A stretch of 64,000 nucleotides of DNA from Pocillopora verrucosa (taxonomy: Eukaryota; Cnidaria; Anthozoa; Scleractinia; Pocilloporidae): contig NC_089313.1 in NCBI RefSeq assembly GCF_036669915.1, forward strand, positions 399,085 through 463,084, read 5' to 3'. Below, piece by piece: positions 1 to 13,284 of the stretch. The position numbers were made by a program, and so were the translations under genes. Below the pieces are notes generated by a model. The model was not told the origin of the DNA. It worked only from the letters and a program-made list of their open reading frames with translations, and made no database searches. The number at the start of each line of letters is the position of its first letter. Within the stretch, counting starts at the first letter, position 1.

Positions 1-3000
1 TTGCGGTGTATATATATCAGATGCGATTCAAGAAAGAAGCAGTTTTAAAGTTGCGGTGCATATATATTACGTGTGATTCAGGAAAGAAGCAGTTTTAAAG
101 TTCCGGTGTATATATATCACGTGTGATTCAAGGAGAAAAAAGTTTTAAAGTTGTGGTGCATATATATCAGATGTGATTCAAGAAAGAAGCAGTTTTAAAG
201 TTGCAGTGTATATATATCACGTGTGATTCAAGGAGAAAAAAGTTTTAAAGTTGCGGTGTATATATATCAGATGTGATTCAAGAAAGAAGCAGTTTTAAAG
301 TTGCAGTGTATATATATTACGTGTGATTCAAGAAAGAAGCAGTTTTAAAGTTGCGGTGTATATATATTACGTGTGATTCAAGAAAGCAGCAGTTTTAAAG
401 TTGCGGTGTATATATATTACGTGTGATTCAAGTAAGAAGCAGTTTTAAAGTTGCAGTGTATATATATCACGTGTAATTCAAGAAAGCAGCAGTTTTAAAG
501 TTGCTGTGTATATATATTACGTGTGATTCAAGAAAGAAGCAGTTTTAAAGTTCCGGTGTTTATATATCAGATGTGATTCAAGAAAGAAGCAGTTTTAAAG
601 TTGCAGTGTATATATATCTGATTCAAGAAAGAAGCATTTTAAAAGTTGCGGTGCATATATATCACGTGTGATTCAAGAAAGAAGCAGTTTTAAAGTTCCG
701 GTGTATATATATCAGGTGTGATTCAAGAAAGAAGTAGTTTTAAAGTTGCAGTGTATATAAATCTGATTCAAGAAAGAAGCATTTTAAAAGTTGCGGTGTA
801 TATATATCACGTGTAATTCAAGAAAGCAGCAGTTTTAAAGTTGCGGTGTATATATATAACGTGTGATTCAAGAAAGAAGCAGTTTTAAAGTTGCGGTGTC
901 TATATATCACGTGTGACTCAAGAAAGAAGCAGTTTTAAAGTTGCAGTGTATATATATCACGTGTGATTCAAGGAGAAAAAAGTTTTAAAGTTGCGGTGTA
1001 TATATATCGAATGTGATTCAAGAAAGAAGCAGTTTTAAAGTTGCAGTGCATATATATTACGTGTGATTCAAGAAAGAAGCAGTTTTAAAGTTGCAGTGTA
1101 TATATATTACGTGTGATTCAAGAAAGCAGCAGTTTTAAAGTTGCAGTGTATATATATTACGTGTGATTCAAGAAAGAAGCAGTTTTAAAGTTGCAGTGTA
1201 TATATATTACGTGTGATTCAAGAAAGAAGCAGTTTTAAAGTTCCGGTGTATATATATCAGATGTGATTCAAGAAAGAAGCAGTTTTAAAGTTGCAGTGTA
1301 TATATATCTGATTCAAGAAAGAAGCATTTTAAAAGTTGCGGTGTATATATATCACGTGTGATTCAAGAAAGAAGCAGTTTTAAAGTTCCGGTGTATATAT
1401 ATCAGATGTGATTCAAGAAAGAAGCAGTTTTAAAGTTGTTGTGTATATATATCTGATTCAAGAAAGAAGCATTTTAAAAGTTGCGGTGTATATATATCAC
1501 GTGTGATTCAAGAAAGAAGCAGTTTTAAAGTTGCGGTGTCTATATATCACGTGTAATTCAAGAAAGCAGCAGTTTTAAAGTTGCGGTGTATATATATCAC
1601 GTGTGATTCAAGAAAGAAGCAGTTTTAAAGTTGCGGTGTCTATATATCACGTGTGACTCAAGGTGTGACTCAAGAAAGAAGCAGTTTTAAAGTTGCGGTG
1701 TATATATATCAGATGTGATTCAAGAAAGAACCAGTTTTAAAGTTGCAGTGTATATATATCAGATGTGATTCAAGAAAGAAGCAGTTTTAAAGTTGCAGTG
1801 TATATATATTTCGTGTGATTCAAGAAAGAAGCAGTTTTAAAGTTGCGGTGTATATATATCAGATGTGATTCAAGAAAGAAGCAGTTTTAAAGTTGCAGTG
1901 TATATATATTACGTGTGATTCAAGAAAGAAGCAGTTTTAAAGTTGCAGTGTATATATCATGTGTGATTCAGGAAAGAAGCAGTTTTAAAGTTGCAGTGTA
2001 TATATATCTGATTCAAGAAAGAAGCATTTTAAAAGTTGCGGTGTATATATATCACGTGTGATTCAAGAAAGAAGCAGTTTGAAAGTTGCGGTGTATATAT
2101 ATCACGTGTAATTCAAGAAAGCAGCAGTTTTAAAGTTGCGGTGTATATGTATCACGTGTGATTCAAGGAAGAAGCAAATTTAAAGTTGCGGTGTCTATAT
2201 ATCACGTGTGACTCAAGGTGTGACTCAAGAAAGAACCAGTTTTTAAGTTGCGGTATATATATATTAGATGTGATTCAAGAAAGAAGCAGTTTTAAAGTTG
2301 CGGTGTCTATATATCACGTGTGACTCAAGGTGTGACTCAAGAAAGAACTAGTTTTAAAGTTGCGGTGTATATATATCGCGTGTGATTCAAGAAAGAAGCA
2401 ATTTGAAAGTCGCAGTGTATATATATTACGTGTGATTCAAGAAAGAAGCATTTTAAAAGTCGCAGTGTATATATGTTAGGTGTGATTCAAGAAAGAAGCA
2501 GTTTTAAAGTTGCGGTGTATATATATCACGTGTAATTCAAGAAAGCAGCAGTTTTAAAGTTGCGGTGTATATGTATCACGTGTGATTCAAGGAAGAAGCA
2601 GTTTTAAAGTTGCGGTGTCTATATATCACGTGTGACTCAAGGTGTGACTCAAGAAAGAACCAGTTTTAAAGTTGCGGTGTATATATATTGGATGTGATTC
2701 AAGAAAGAAGCAGTTTTAAAGTTGCAGTGTATATATATTAGATGTGATTCAAGAAAGAAGCAGTTTTAAAGTTGCAGTGTATATATATCAGATGTGATTC
2801 AAAATAGAAACAGTTTTAAAGTTGCGGTGTATATATATCACGTGTGATTTAAGAAGGAAGCAGTCTAAAAGTTGCGGTGTATATATATCACGTGTTATTT
2901 AAGAAAGAAGCAGTTTAAAAGTTGCGGTGTTTATATATCAGGTGTGATTCAAGAAAGAAGCAGTTTAAAAGTTGTGGTGTATATATATCACGTGTGATTC

Positions 3001-3385
3001 AAGAAAGAAGCAGTTTAAAAGTTGCGAGGTTTATACATCACGTGGGATATATATTAAATACGTACTATACGTGTGACTCAAGAAAGAAGCAGTTTTAAAG
3101 TTGCGGTGTACATATATCAGATGCGATTCAAGAAAGAAGCAGTTTTTAAGTTGCAGTGTATAAATATCACGTATGATTCAAGAAAGAAGTAGTTTTAAAG
3201 TTGCAGTGTATATCACGTGTGATTCAAGAAAGAAGCATTTTAAAAGTTGCGGTGTATATATATCACATGTGATTCAAGAAAGAAGCAGTTTAAAAGTTGC
3301 GGTGTATATATATATCACGTGTGATTCAAGAAAGAAGCAGTTTAAAAGTTGCGGTGTATATATATCACGTGTGATATATATCATA
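1..3385. repeat. 50-bp minisatellite array, about 67 copies
   Basis: A head-to-tail array with a 50-bp period fills the left end and is cut by the window edge. Each unit has a TTGCGGTG box, an alternating TATATATA tract, a variable CACGTGTGATTCAAGAAAG or CAGATGTGATTC segment and an AGTTTTAAAG tail. Many units carry the palindrome CACGTG (a canonical E-box). Sub-types exist: a unit of about 45 bp lacking the ACGTGTG segment, units with AAGGAGAAAAA, and units with an internal GTGACTCAAG duplication. Their order recurs, so a higher-order structure is present. Short ORFs inside it are repeat translations, not genes. Confidence 0.97.
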
Positions 3386-4624
3386 CATACCATATTTCAA
3401 AGCTGTATTGTATTGTTGAGAACATAGTGAATACTGATCATGTTTATTTGTCTTTTTTGGTTTGTACTGTATTTAATTTATTGATACACTACACAGGTTA
3501 ACGTTTATAAAACAAGTCTTACTTTACAACTATTAACACATATACCCATTTAATTTCGATCCCATCAATTTGATTTTGTTTGTGAAAGTTTTATATGCTC
3601 ACAATAAAATATTTAAATGCAAAGTTTGTGGAGAAAAGCAATTCGTTCACGTAAATTAAAAATTTGATTGATAACGATGCCATTCCTATTAAGATGGAAA
3701 CACTTTCCTTACAAAATTAATAGGAACGCAGAATTAAGAGAGATTATTCTGTTGTATAGAAAGGATGCGTGATTGCTTTCTTTCTTCATGATCTCAAAGG
3801 TGGTTCAGATTTATATGTACTATGCCCTTAATTTTTTAGTAGTAAATAACATATTTGTCAAACCTTTACGTTTATTCGTACACTCAAGGTAAATTGTGTT
3901 ATAACGCCCTTTCCATGTTTCAGAGAAACACTGATTCTGATCCCTGACTGGTTGTTAAGTAAGTAACATGTTCAAATTAACTGTTCTTGACTTTATCTTC
4001 CATCATCTTTTCTACTCTCTTTGCCTTAAACCTTTCTATATCTTTTGCTTGGTAGTGTTAGCATGAATCTTTCTGCTTCTCTTTACTTAATTCTTTCTGC
4101 TAACAGTAGTATTAAAATATCAATATCATTGTAAAGAAGCATATATTACGCTTTGTTAAATTATTTTTGAAAGTTTAAGAAGTTAATTTTAAAATAACTA
4201 TTCTATTTCGTGTTTCATACTTACATTGGTTTACACATGACTAAATTTACGAGAATTACCTAAATGAGCGTAATATACTACGTAATTTTCTTTTCAACAA
4301 TTACAACCGACCAAAAAAAATATACAAGGCCCATAAATTGAAATTTGTTTTACATACAAAAATTAGTTAATGCAAATGCACCAAATAATAGTTTAACACC
4401 AGGTGCATCACTCACAAAGGCAGAAATGACTCTTGTAGTTTTACGTCATCTTGACTTTATATTACACATTTGCTAGCATATCCATAATAAAATTCCGTAA
4501 GGATAATTTTGAATGAAATCCCAAATGTCATCTTTACACAATTTCTTGGGCTTTCCAAGGAGATACAATTTCTTAAATATTAATGCCTAAACATCAATGA
4601 TATTTCCTAAAAGTCACATTATTA
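3386..4624. other. AT-rich gap between minisatellite and APPBP2 3' end
   Basis: No coding signal or recognisable repeat is seen. The part nearest 4624 probably holds the APPBP2 3' untranslated region. Confidence 0.5.
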
Positions 4625-7600
4625 TCAGTCAGGCTGATTCAGAAAATATTGTATAAACTTCCCTGTAGGCCATGGGTCAGGTGTCTTGTCATGAGCAGAC
4701 TCTGCTTTGGATGCGTTTTCCCGCAGATCTTTCCAGTCCATCAGTGTTTGATGATATCTCTCCATAAAGTCAAAATTACCTATCAAAAGAACAACAAGGT
4801 TTCAACTCTTTATTCAGTTTGAGCCGTGAAATTTCTCTTCAAAAGACTATGACAATGCCTTTCCTTTGTGTAAAAAGGATTATGAACTGGATCATACCTT
4901 GAGAATCATAGAGATTAATAAGTCCTCTGTAATCATACTCAAGACCACTGTACCCATCTCCAAACAGTTTTCTACCTGTTGCAAAAGAACACACAATTCT
5001 TGTCTTTCTCTTAATAATAAATTACAAGGTAGAAGAAATATAATACAGACCAATATAAAATTAATTTTTTATTGACTATAGAAAAGTTTAAATTAAAATT
5101 ATACACAGATGATTCTCTGTCATCAACTAACCTATTGCAATTGATCTCAAGTACAACTGCTCAGCCCTTTCATATTGCTCCATGTCATAATTGTACAATG
5201 ATGCCAAGTGACCCAATGACAGTGCCACTTCATAGTCCTAAAACACCACAAAACCCATAAGAAATTCAGTTAGAACCATTGCTCGACTAGGATCTTCTAC
5301 TCTTAGCTAATGTTGTTCTTACTTCACTTCCAAGTATTCGTTCTTTAATTTCAATTGCTTTCTTGTGCATTACCTCTGCTTCCTGAAGAAAGGAAAAAAC
5401 AATCATCTTTAATATCTACAGGTTATTAACTTGCCCGTGCTGATAATTTTGATGAAAATAAAAGACGCAATGTCATCTTTCAAGATCAGACTTAAATTCT
5501 GGAGTCTGCAGGCAGACAGCTCACCAACTATCAGTGACAGCTGGAAGATGTAGCAATCTGCTGGCCGACATCTCACAAACTATCAGTGACAGCTAGAAGA
5601 TGTTCCTCACAACTGACCAAAACTTAACTGTTTTATATATATATTCTTTGCCCTGGCAACTTGACAAAAAAAAAAGATCAATGAAATAGTTATAATGAAA
5701 ATCATGGGCAAAGGGGAGGAAGAATATTTGCCTCTTTCCTTTTTTCCATGGAAATGAGTTACTGAGCCCAAAGCAAAACCTAAGCTAAATACAAAGAAAG
5801 TTTTTTTTTTATTACTTACTTCATATCTTCTCATTGACTGATAAAGACGTCCTAAGTTTCCATAATGTTTTGCTGTTTGAACATTGTTTTCTCCAAATGA
5901 TTTCCTGGAGGCAACATTTCTTAATTTCAAAGCATTGTCATATGGTGGAATATTCGACACAGGAATTTAAATGCACATTAAGATACCAGACACACAGTAA
6001 CCCTTCAGCTCCAATAAGAGTGAACAAAACAGAATTTCTCCTTACAATATCAATGAAATATTAAGAAGATGAGTGATGAGAACAAAAAAAAATTTAATTA
6101 AAGGATTATCAATTGATCCAATACCAAATTCTCCACACTAACCTGATAAGAATTGTAAAGAAAACAGTAAGGAGAATTACTAAGGAGATCTCAGGAGTGA
6201 AAGGGTTAAGAAGAGGAAGAAGACAAAAGGAATGAAGCTTAACAGGAAAAAATTTGAATATTCTCCTATTTTTGGCTACTCAATGCCAAATTAGAGGCTG
6301 TAGGTTCTGATTGAATACTTTATTTGCAACCAAATACTAAATTGAAGTCTTACTAATAAACACTTCTGCTCAACTTCTTTTAGCTTGAATACTTCACAGC
6401 TAATAAAATATCTGCCATTTGTAATATGTAGTGTATAATCTAACTTTTCCACTAAAATGACTACTGAGAAATGCCTGGTGTTGATCATTTAATTTCTTTT
6501 TTGAACAGGCTTCAAGACACTCCATTATGGGCAGAGAAGACACCTACCTAGCCAGATCAAGTGAAGCTAAATGAAGCTCCTGAGCTTCTTTTAAAATTTC
6601 TTCTTCTTTCTGTCTAATTGGAGTGTCAATTGCTATTTCTTCTAGAATAAGGGCTGGAGAAAAGAAAAGTAAACTGCTTTAAAGCTGAATAATAATGAAA
6701 AATAATAAACTCTTACTGTTAGCATTTCTTATGATAACATTTCTTATGTGTCTTATTATAAGGGACAGACCACTGTATGTGTAGTTTGTGCTTCCTCACA
6801 TAATTTACTACAAGTAATGATGAATTATATTCAACACTGAGATGTTTCTCAAAACACAGTATTTCAAATTTACCTTTCACTCTTTTTGATGAAGCAAGAA
6901 GTAAATGATCTTCAGGGAAAAGTTTTGTGATAATACTGATGGCTCTTTCTGCATGGTATCTGTTTGACAATATGTAGAAGAACAAAATTTCCATATTTAC
7001 AGTGACTGTGTAATCTGGACTAGCATGCCCTCATTGTATGTATTCCTGAATTTACTACCTAAATAATCAACTTTATGAAAGCCATTCCACTAATATAACT
7101 ATTAAAATGAACAACTCAATCCAAACTTCTCCCAAAAACTCAAAAACAAATCATAACTTGTTAACTGTAGCAAGACAGCTTGGAAAAAAACTGGGGAGTG
7201 CAGACTGTCATGCCTGTTCAATTGTGAATGACTTTGAGAGAGTAATTGGGCCTCTCTTTGACAATCCACCCTCATCTCTATGAAATCAATACTGACATTA
7301 TTATAGAAGTCTGGTATGAGTAAATTAATATGCACAAAAATTTTCAGAACAATGTTAGTATCTGAGCAATTGTGCACCTACGCCTCCCATAGACCAACAA
7401 CAGTCAATTGATGATAAGTTAAGGCTAATGTTGGGTAAGGGGAGGGGTAGGTGTGTAGTTGCTTATTTATTGACATTGATCTAAGTTTTCTTTGTTCTGT
7501 TTTGCTCAATTGTTTGTTTGGTGGTTGTTGTTGTTCTTTTTAAAGAAAATAAAAATATTACCTGGCTTCTTCAAAGTTCCCTGTACTGTATTCATGGACA

Positions 7601-10600
7601 TACAAAGCATAACTAAGATCTTCATGAGCTGTTGCTACATGTAAGTTGTTGTATCCAAAGACATAAAACCTAGTACGAAAAGCTTCCTAAAAACCACAAA
7701 CAACAAATCTGTTAAAAATGTAACAGTTACTATTTACAAAGAAGCAGAGTGATTGTGACAATTATATCAAAAGTTGTGACCAATGAAGGTGGGGAATCCT
7801 TCTACAATAGAATGCCACACTGCTTATATCTTGAATTTGCAAACAGGACTTTTAACCTGATGCTTGATTAGTGCGCTTGAAAATTTTGAAAGGTATCTGA
7901 TGAGTTTCCTGCCAATCATACTGAGACAGAGTTATGGCACAAGTATATAGGCTGACACAATGAGATATTTATTAAATAAATGATAAGTTTTTTGAAAAGC
8001 CTGACTTTCAAAACCTTTCATTAATCAAAAATTAAGCCAAAAAAGTTAGGATATAAAAATTTTCAGTCAAAGCTGATTTATTACTAACAATGACTGTCAT
8101 AAATTGATAGGTAGTGTCCTTACCTTGTATACTTTGACAGAGAGATTTATAGCATCTACATTGAGGAGATAATAACCATAGTCAATTAGTGTATCTGCAT
8201 ACTTTGGGTGATCACATCCAAAATGCTGCCTGAAACAAAACAAAAAAAAAACCACATGTAAAATCATGAGTATATATGTGTGATTTAAGAGCTACTCAAC
8301 TAAATCAGACCACAGATTGAAGACATTTGAAACATCTTTGAAATTTGATATATTGAAATGTCAACAATGTCATTTAAGTTTAAAATGGACATACTTGGCT
8401 AAAAACATGGCCTGCTTTATCAAAAGTTCTGCTTTCTTGAATTTGCGCTTCACTACACAAGCCTGAAAAAGAATGGAAAACAAGATTTGAATTCACTATT
8501 AACGATAAATATAGAGCAAACACAGTGAACTTACAGTGTTGGTAATAATGAACTGACCACTTAATCACAGACTAAAAACAAAATTTGATTGTATTGTTAA
8601 CAAGACAAGACCAAACTGGTATGACGTGCTACTAGCACACATGCTTTGAGACTTAAAATTTGAAAACACATGGTGAGAATTTATTATGCATACAATTTTC
8701 ACATGTGCGAGTTTTTCAGTTTGTCACTTTTTTGGCAGAGTCACTCTTTAGAGGTTTATTCATTTTGGATTTAACAGTTTACCACATTTCCATTTGGTGC
8801 TTTTTTTGGCCTATTTTCTGAAGGGTTTCTGTTACCAATTTTGATTTTGCATGGTGTGATTTTCTGGGTAATAATAGTCCTGAAAGACTGCATTATTAAT
8901 TGATGTAGCTTTCATTTCAAACATCCGCAATCAACTGCCATCAAGCAGATGGTGCCTCTGTCTTGTCAGAATCATTTGATTAAACATGCTCACAAAATTG
9001 AAAAAAGACAAGACAAAAAGAAATATCAGCATAAAATAACTCTCACATTACCTTGGATGCGTTTCTTAGAATATCAACTACAGCCTACAAAAAGAAGCCT
9101 GAAATTAGACTTTTATAAAAGAAACTGATTTTGGATACTGGGGAATCAAAACTTATCTCATATCTTTGTAGATTTCCCATACACTAACATTAGGAAGATT
9201 ATTCTATTTTTCTATATTGTGCACATATAGCACTTAGAGATGTATTATAAAAACAGAATCTTGCATTAATACTCCATGAAAGTATGAATTAATTCATTAA
9301 TAGGTTTAGCATAACTATTTACCTTCATGGGCAATCCAGGACAAATTTTCTGTAAGGCCTTCATGCTGTATTTGTATGCCTGTGAATAATGAAAATTAAA
9401 GACAAAAGAGTCTAATGAATAAAGTAACCACAAGGACAAAATCTCTGTACACAAATTCTCTTTACGCTGTGGCCAGAATAATTTGACTTTTCAATTCCAT
9501 ATCTCAGAGGTGTTTAGCTTATATCTGCTAGTATTTATTTAGCAATGGAACCTTTTCTTTAGGACCTCTATTCAGAGGACAAATCTATTTAATAATGTAG
9601 ACTTTGGTCCTAGGTGAAATAAAACCCCTAAAAACATATCACCTCTATCTTTTTGCCCTCACAGTCATTTTCCTTGATATAATTCAAACCTGGTCTCTAC
9701 AGTAAACAGGGTTGTCAAAGTATGCTAGCAAGTGTTGCATTTCAGTTTCCGCTCTGAAAATCACATCTGCTATTCCAAATGTTTATGGCTAAATTTTCAG
9801 CATGGAAGCATGACAATAATGACCCCTAGAGTCGCCTGGTTTGTATCACATTCTAGTAACTCAATTCTTACTGACAACCCTGACTAAATTGAATTTAAGA
9901 CAGGCAAATTTATCTCACCTCCTCATAATCACTAAGTGCAAAGAGCAGGCCACATTTTTCTCCATAAAGAACTGCCAAGTTGATGTCTAGCTCATTTTTG
10001 CTGGCTATCTTACTTGTCATTTCTGTGGCTTCTCTAAAGGTATCTTTTGCTGAGTCAAATTTACAATTTGCAGTTCTAAGATGGAGCAGTCTATGAAAGA
10101 TGTTTACATTACATTATCAGTAATAAATAATAATATCATGTGGTAACAACTTTTACAGAATGGTAAAGCACTATAAGAACCAAATTATAAACATACTTAT
10201 TTATCTAGAATGTCTACTGTAACCATGGCCCACATGTTCTGGAGGATTGACCCTAAAGGCAGTTGTTGTTGTAGCTGAGGGCTTCTTAAACTAAATGCAG
10301 TTTGTAGAAGTTTACCATGCATGTTTTCATTTGAACTATACCTGCACCTAACATTCTAACAGGTAGGATTTATATACCTACGTATTCAGTACCACATGTA
10401 CCTTGTCAGAAATTTACAAGCTATTCTACATTCATCTGGTTCTCTAATGTTACACAGCTTGTGACTAACAGTTAATATCTTCTCTGCATCATCATACCAT
10501 CCAGCCTCTGATAGGAAACCACCTAAAACGTCAATGAAACTGGTTAACCATTTTTCTCTCACTATCCTATCAGTAATTCTCCTGACTGTCTGCTGCACAA

Positions 10601-13104
10601 TTCTCATGATGTTGGTTTGGAGAGTTTGGTATTGGATCAACTAATAATTGACATTTTCTTTTTTCTTATCACTGGTCTGCTTGATATTAATTCTCTTTTG
10701 GTCACTCATGGGAGTTAAAGGGTCAACAGAAGAAATAAAAAAAGCAAGTATAACTGCTCCTGAAATTAATCCAAAGAACCTTAAAGGTATACCATACACT
10801 TAGAAAAACCTGATGTAATGGTTTAAGGGATGGAGTACACTTCAGAAGCTACTCATACCAAGTGACATCCCTGTTTTTAACAGTTTCTGAATGAGATGTC
10901 GATCTGATGTTTCTCCTTCATTGAATGCCTTGTGACACCTCTTGACAAACTCTGCTGAAAGGACTTTTGATAAGTCAAATCCTTCTTCTCTCAAACCTTG
11001 GAACACTGCATAAAGCTTGACCCTGGAGAAAAATAACAAACCAAGTTTGATCACACATCAATTGATGAATTTTAAAAACCATCAGAGCAGTTCACAACTG
11101 AGGATCAAAAAACCAAAACCAAGGTAATCATAACTGCCAATCAGAGCAAAGGTTAACATCATTATTGACCAATGAGAATTCAAAAAGTAAAAACAGGCAA
11201 CCAACTTGAAGCCCAGGAAAATATAATTGACCAAATTGAGATTGCTTTAAGTTTAGTATTTGACTGGTTGAAATGGTGGGGTGAGTCTTCTCAAAGCAAT
11301 CCAGGATCACTTTCAATACTTAGCTGAAAACTGCTCTGACCCAGACATGTCACTAATATTTACATTGGACAGCTGCCTAGTCAATACCTATTTCACCATT
11401 AATAAACCAGCCTGATTTGAGTACTAATATGACAGTGCCCATCATGCTTGTAATTGGACAGTGTAATAGGATAGTTGCCACTTCATGCTTGCAGAAGTGG
11501 AAAGTAATTGTCATAAGCATGCGCTGTTGTTGTGCATTTCACATGGTTAATTGTTGTTGTTTTTTTTTTTAAAAACTTATAACAAATGCTTATTTCTTTC
11601 TCAAATTTTCAAATTGTTGTTTTTTCATAAAAAAAAACTTATAACAAATGCTTATTTCTTTCTTAAATTTTCATAGTTTTGATTAATTGGTAACAGGCCT
11701 TTGTGTCGCCCAATTCTGTTTGTAATCATACTCTTGATAAACAAATCATATTCCTGCTTTACAGTCATCAGATTTTGTTAATACTCATATGATGAGAGAC
11801 CAAAGTGGACCCTCAGTCCTATTACCATTATGTATTAATTAATTAAATTGTGTAAGTAAATTTATACCAAAATTCCCAGCAAATTGCTACAGGTAATCTG
11901 TTAATTACATTGTGTATGTAAATTTATACCAAAATTCCCAGCAAATTGCCCACAGGTAATTTGTTAATCTATCAGTAAACAACTATTGCTAAATTGTTAA
12001 CAGTGAAATGGATAAGAAGTTAGGAGTTAAAAAAAGAACCTGAATACTGCCTTAGATATTACAAGTAAACAAGTTATAGGTGCTATTTGTTAAGAATATC
12101 TTTTTCATTTAATACATTTATTGTGACAACTTCCTCAGCCTAAAGTGGCATTCAAGGTATTTGCCATCTTGTCCTGTTACCTGTTCATACCAAGTAGTCT
12201 TGGTTTGATGCTATTTTGTTTTGAATTTTTTGATTGAGCCAGGATGCATCTGTCCTATAGGTGTAGATTTTCTTCATCAAAGAGAAATAATTTTTGAAGC
12301 TTTTCGTGTTTTATCGTGTTAAATGCAAGCTTTAATCAGTTTAGTTAAGCATTTCCTGTACCGAGGAAATAACTCAAAAGTTTGGAAAATCTCTCCCTTT
12401 ACATCAGCGAAAGTTAAATTCACCTTAAGATTTCAAATAGGATTGTATATTTGTAGATCAAATTTCGTGGAGTGGAATCGAAATATACTAACAAAGAGTT
12501 TCTCTTTTTATCTTTTCTTTATAGCGATTCCGCCTGACTGAAAATGGGTTGCTTTACCTTGTAAAAGATTTAGTAAAATTTAACAGTTTCAATATTAGCT
12601 TCTTCTAAAAAGTTACTGCCTATGTAAATCATTCATCAGTTCTATTTTCGCGAAGAACTTCAGGTAGCAAACCGTTCAAGTATCTGACGTGACACAATTG
12701 GCATGAAATTAAATTTCAAACGATGCTCTCAACAGTGTCTTAATTGTAAACACAAAAAGATACCTTTATATTTACCTTGTGTCTCCAGCTTTTAAAGCCT
12801 TTGAAACGACATCTAACTCACTTAGTTCGGATACCAATACCTCATTCTTCCCTGAGTCGAAGAGCTGAATAACAACAAAACCGCATGGAGTTACAAGCTA
12901 AACAAATTTTGTAAACATTAACTGTCGGGGTAACAAAGCGAAAAAAAAGTAAGACGAAAGGATTAAAATACATACCGTTCGATATATGTCACACTGAACG
13001 GCATTCGGCAGTGAGCGATACTCTAACTTGAATAAATCACAATTCCTAACTGTTGTAAAAGTTGCTAAATCATACAAACTATGAACTCTTCTGCCTGCCG
13101 CCAT
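4625..13104 (-). CDS. APPBP2: APPBP2, amyloid protein-binding protein 2 (TPR adaptor)
   Basis: Seventeen exons read on the minus strand: 13104-12976, 12864-12776, 11022-10859, 10522-10402, 10090-9919, 9379-9323, 9084-9052, 8462-8395, 8229-8124, 7686-7562, 6959-6874, 6653-6548, 5904-5820, 5382-5323, 5237-5132, 4975-4898, 4779-4625. They sum to 1740 nt, 579 residues, against 585 in human. Diagnostic stretches include HAERAISIITKLFPEDHLLL, NVQTAKHYGNLGRLYQSM and LASLYNYDMEQYERAEQLYL. The protein is a tetratricopeptide-repeat scaffold. The family binds the basolateral sorting signal of APP and microtubules, and acts as a CUL2 substrate receptor (KLHDC-like C-degron recognition in human). The start at 13104 was preferred over an in-frame ATG at 13140 because of its better context (AAACATGG) and because human also begins MAA. 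It is divergent from MND1. Introns hold repeats at 5.5, 6.0, 11.6 and 11.9 kb. Confidence 0.96.
5505..5602. repeat. Two-copy tandem repeat of about 45 bp in APPBP2 intron
   Basis: Two adjacent copies share CAACTATCAGTGACAGCT and the following GAAGATGT with few differences. They lie between the exons at 5323-5382 and 5820-5904. Confidence 0.8.
5998..6212. repeat. MITE-like palindromic repeat, family C
   Basis: Begins AACCCTTCAGCTCC and ends GGAGTGAAAGGGTT, with internal inner inverted motifs TTTCTCCTTACAATATCA and AGTAAGGAGAATTACT. The same order occurs at 40197-40404 and, more diverged, at 57665-57862. It sits in an APPBP2 intron. Confidence 0.7.
11555..11690. repeat. Two-copy tandem repeat in APPBP2 intron 2
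   Basis: The segment AACTTATAACAAATGC followed by TTATTTCTTTCT and AAATTTTCA occurs twice, about 65 bp apart, each preceded by a T-rich then A-rich run. Confidence 0.8.
11841..11967. repeat. Two-copy tandem repeat of about 63 bp in APPBP2 intron 2
   Basis: GTAAATTTATACCAAAATTC followed by CCAGCAAATTGC occurs twice with near identity. With the neighbouring duplication at 11.6 kb this makes intron 2 a site of repeated local slippage. Confidence 0.85.
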
Positions 13105-13284
13105 GTTTACATCCTTTCTGCCTATCACTCTGCTTCCCATGAGAACTTGCAGTTTTACCGGAAATTAAATTGGGACTACAAAAACTTCCGGTCTGAAGAC
13201 TGGCGCCAAAATTAAATTTACCCGCCATATTGAATAAAGCAAGAAATCGCTACTGAGTTTTGTCAGACATTTTTTCGTGGGAAA
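13105..13284. promoter_or_regulatory. Bidirectional promoter APPBP2/MND1
   Basis: Only 180 bp separate the two start codons. The gap holds ETS-like sites in both directions (ACCGGAAAT at about 13156 and ACTTCCGGT at about 13184), an E2F-like GGCGCCAAAATT at about 13202, and CCGCCATATTG at about 13222 resembling a YY1 site. There is no obvious TATA box. E2F and ETS control is an inference from motifs only. Confidence 0.75.

Noticed and set aside
3173-3427. 84-codon ORF on the plus strand
   Set aside because: It is a translation of the 50-bp minisatellite and has repeated peptide units with no other support.
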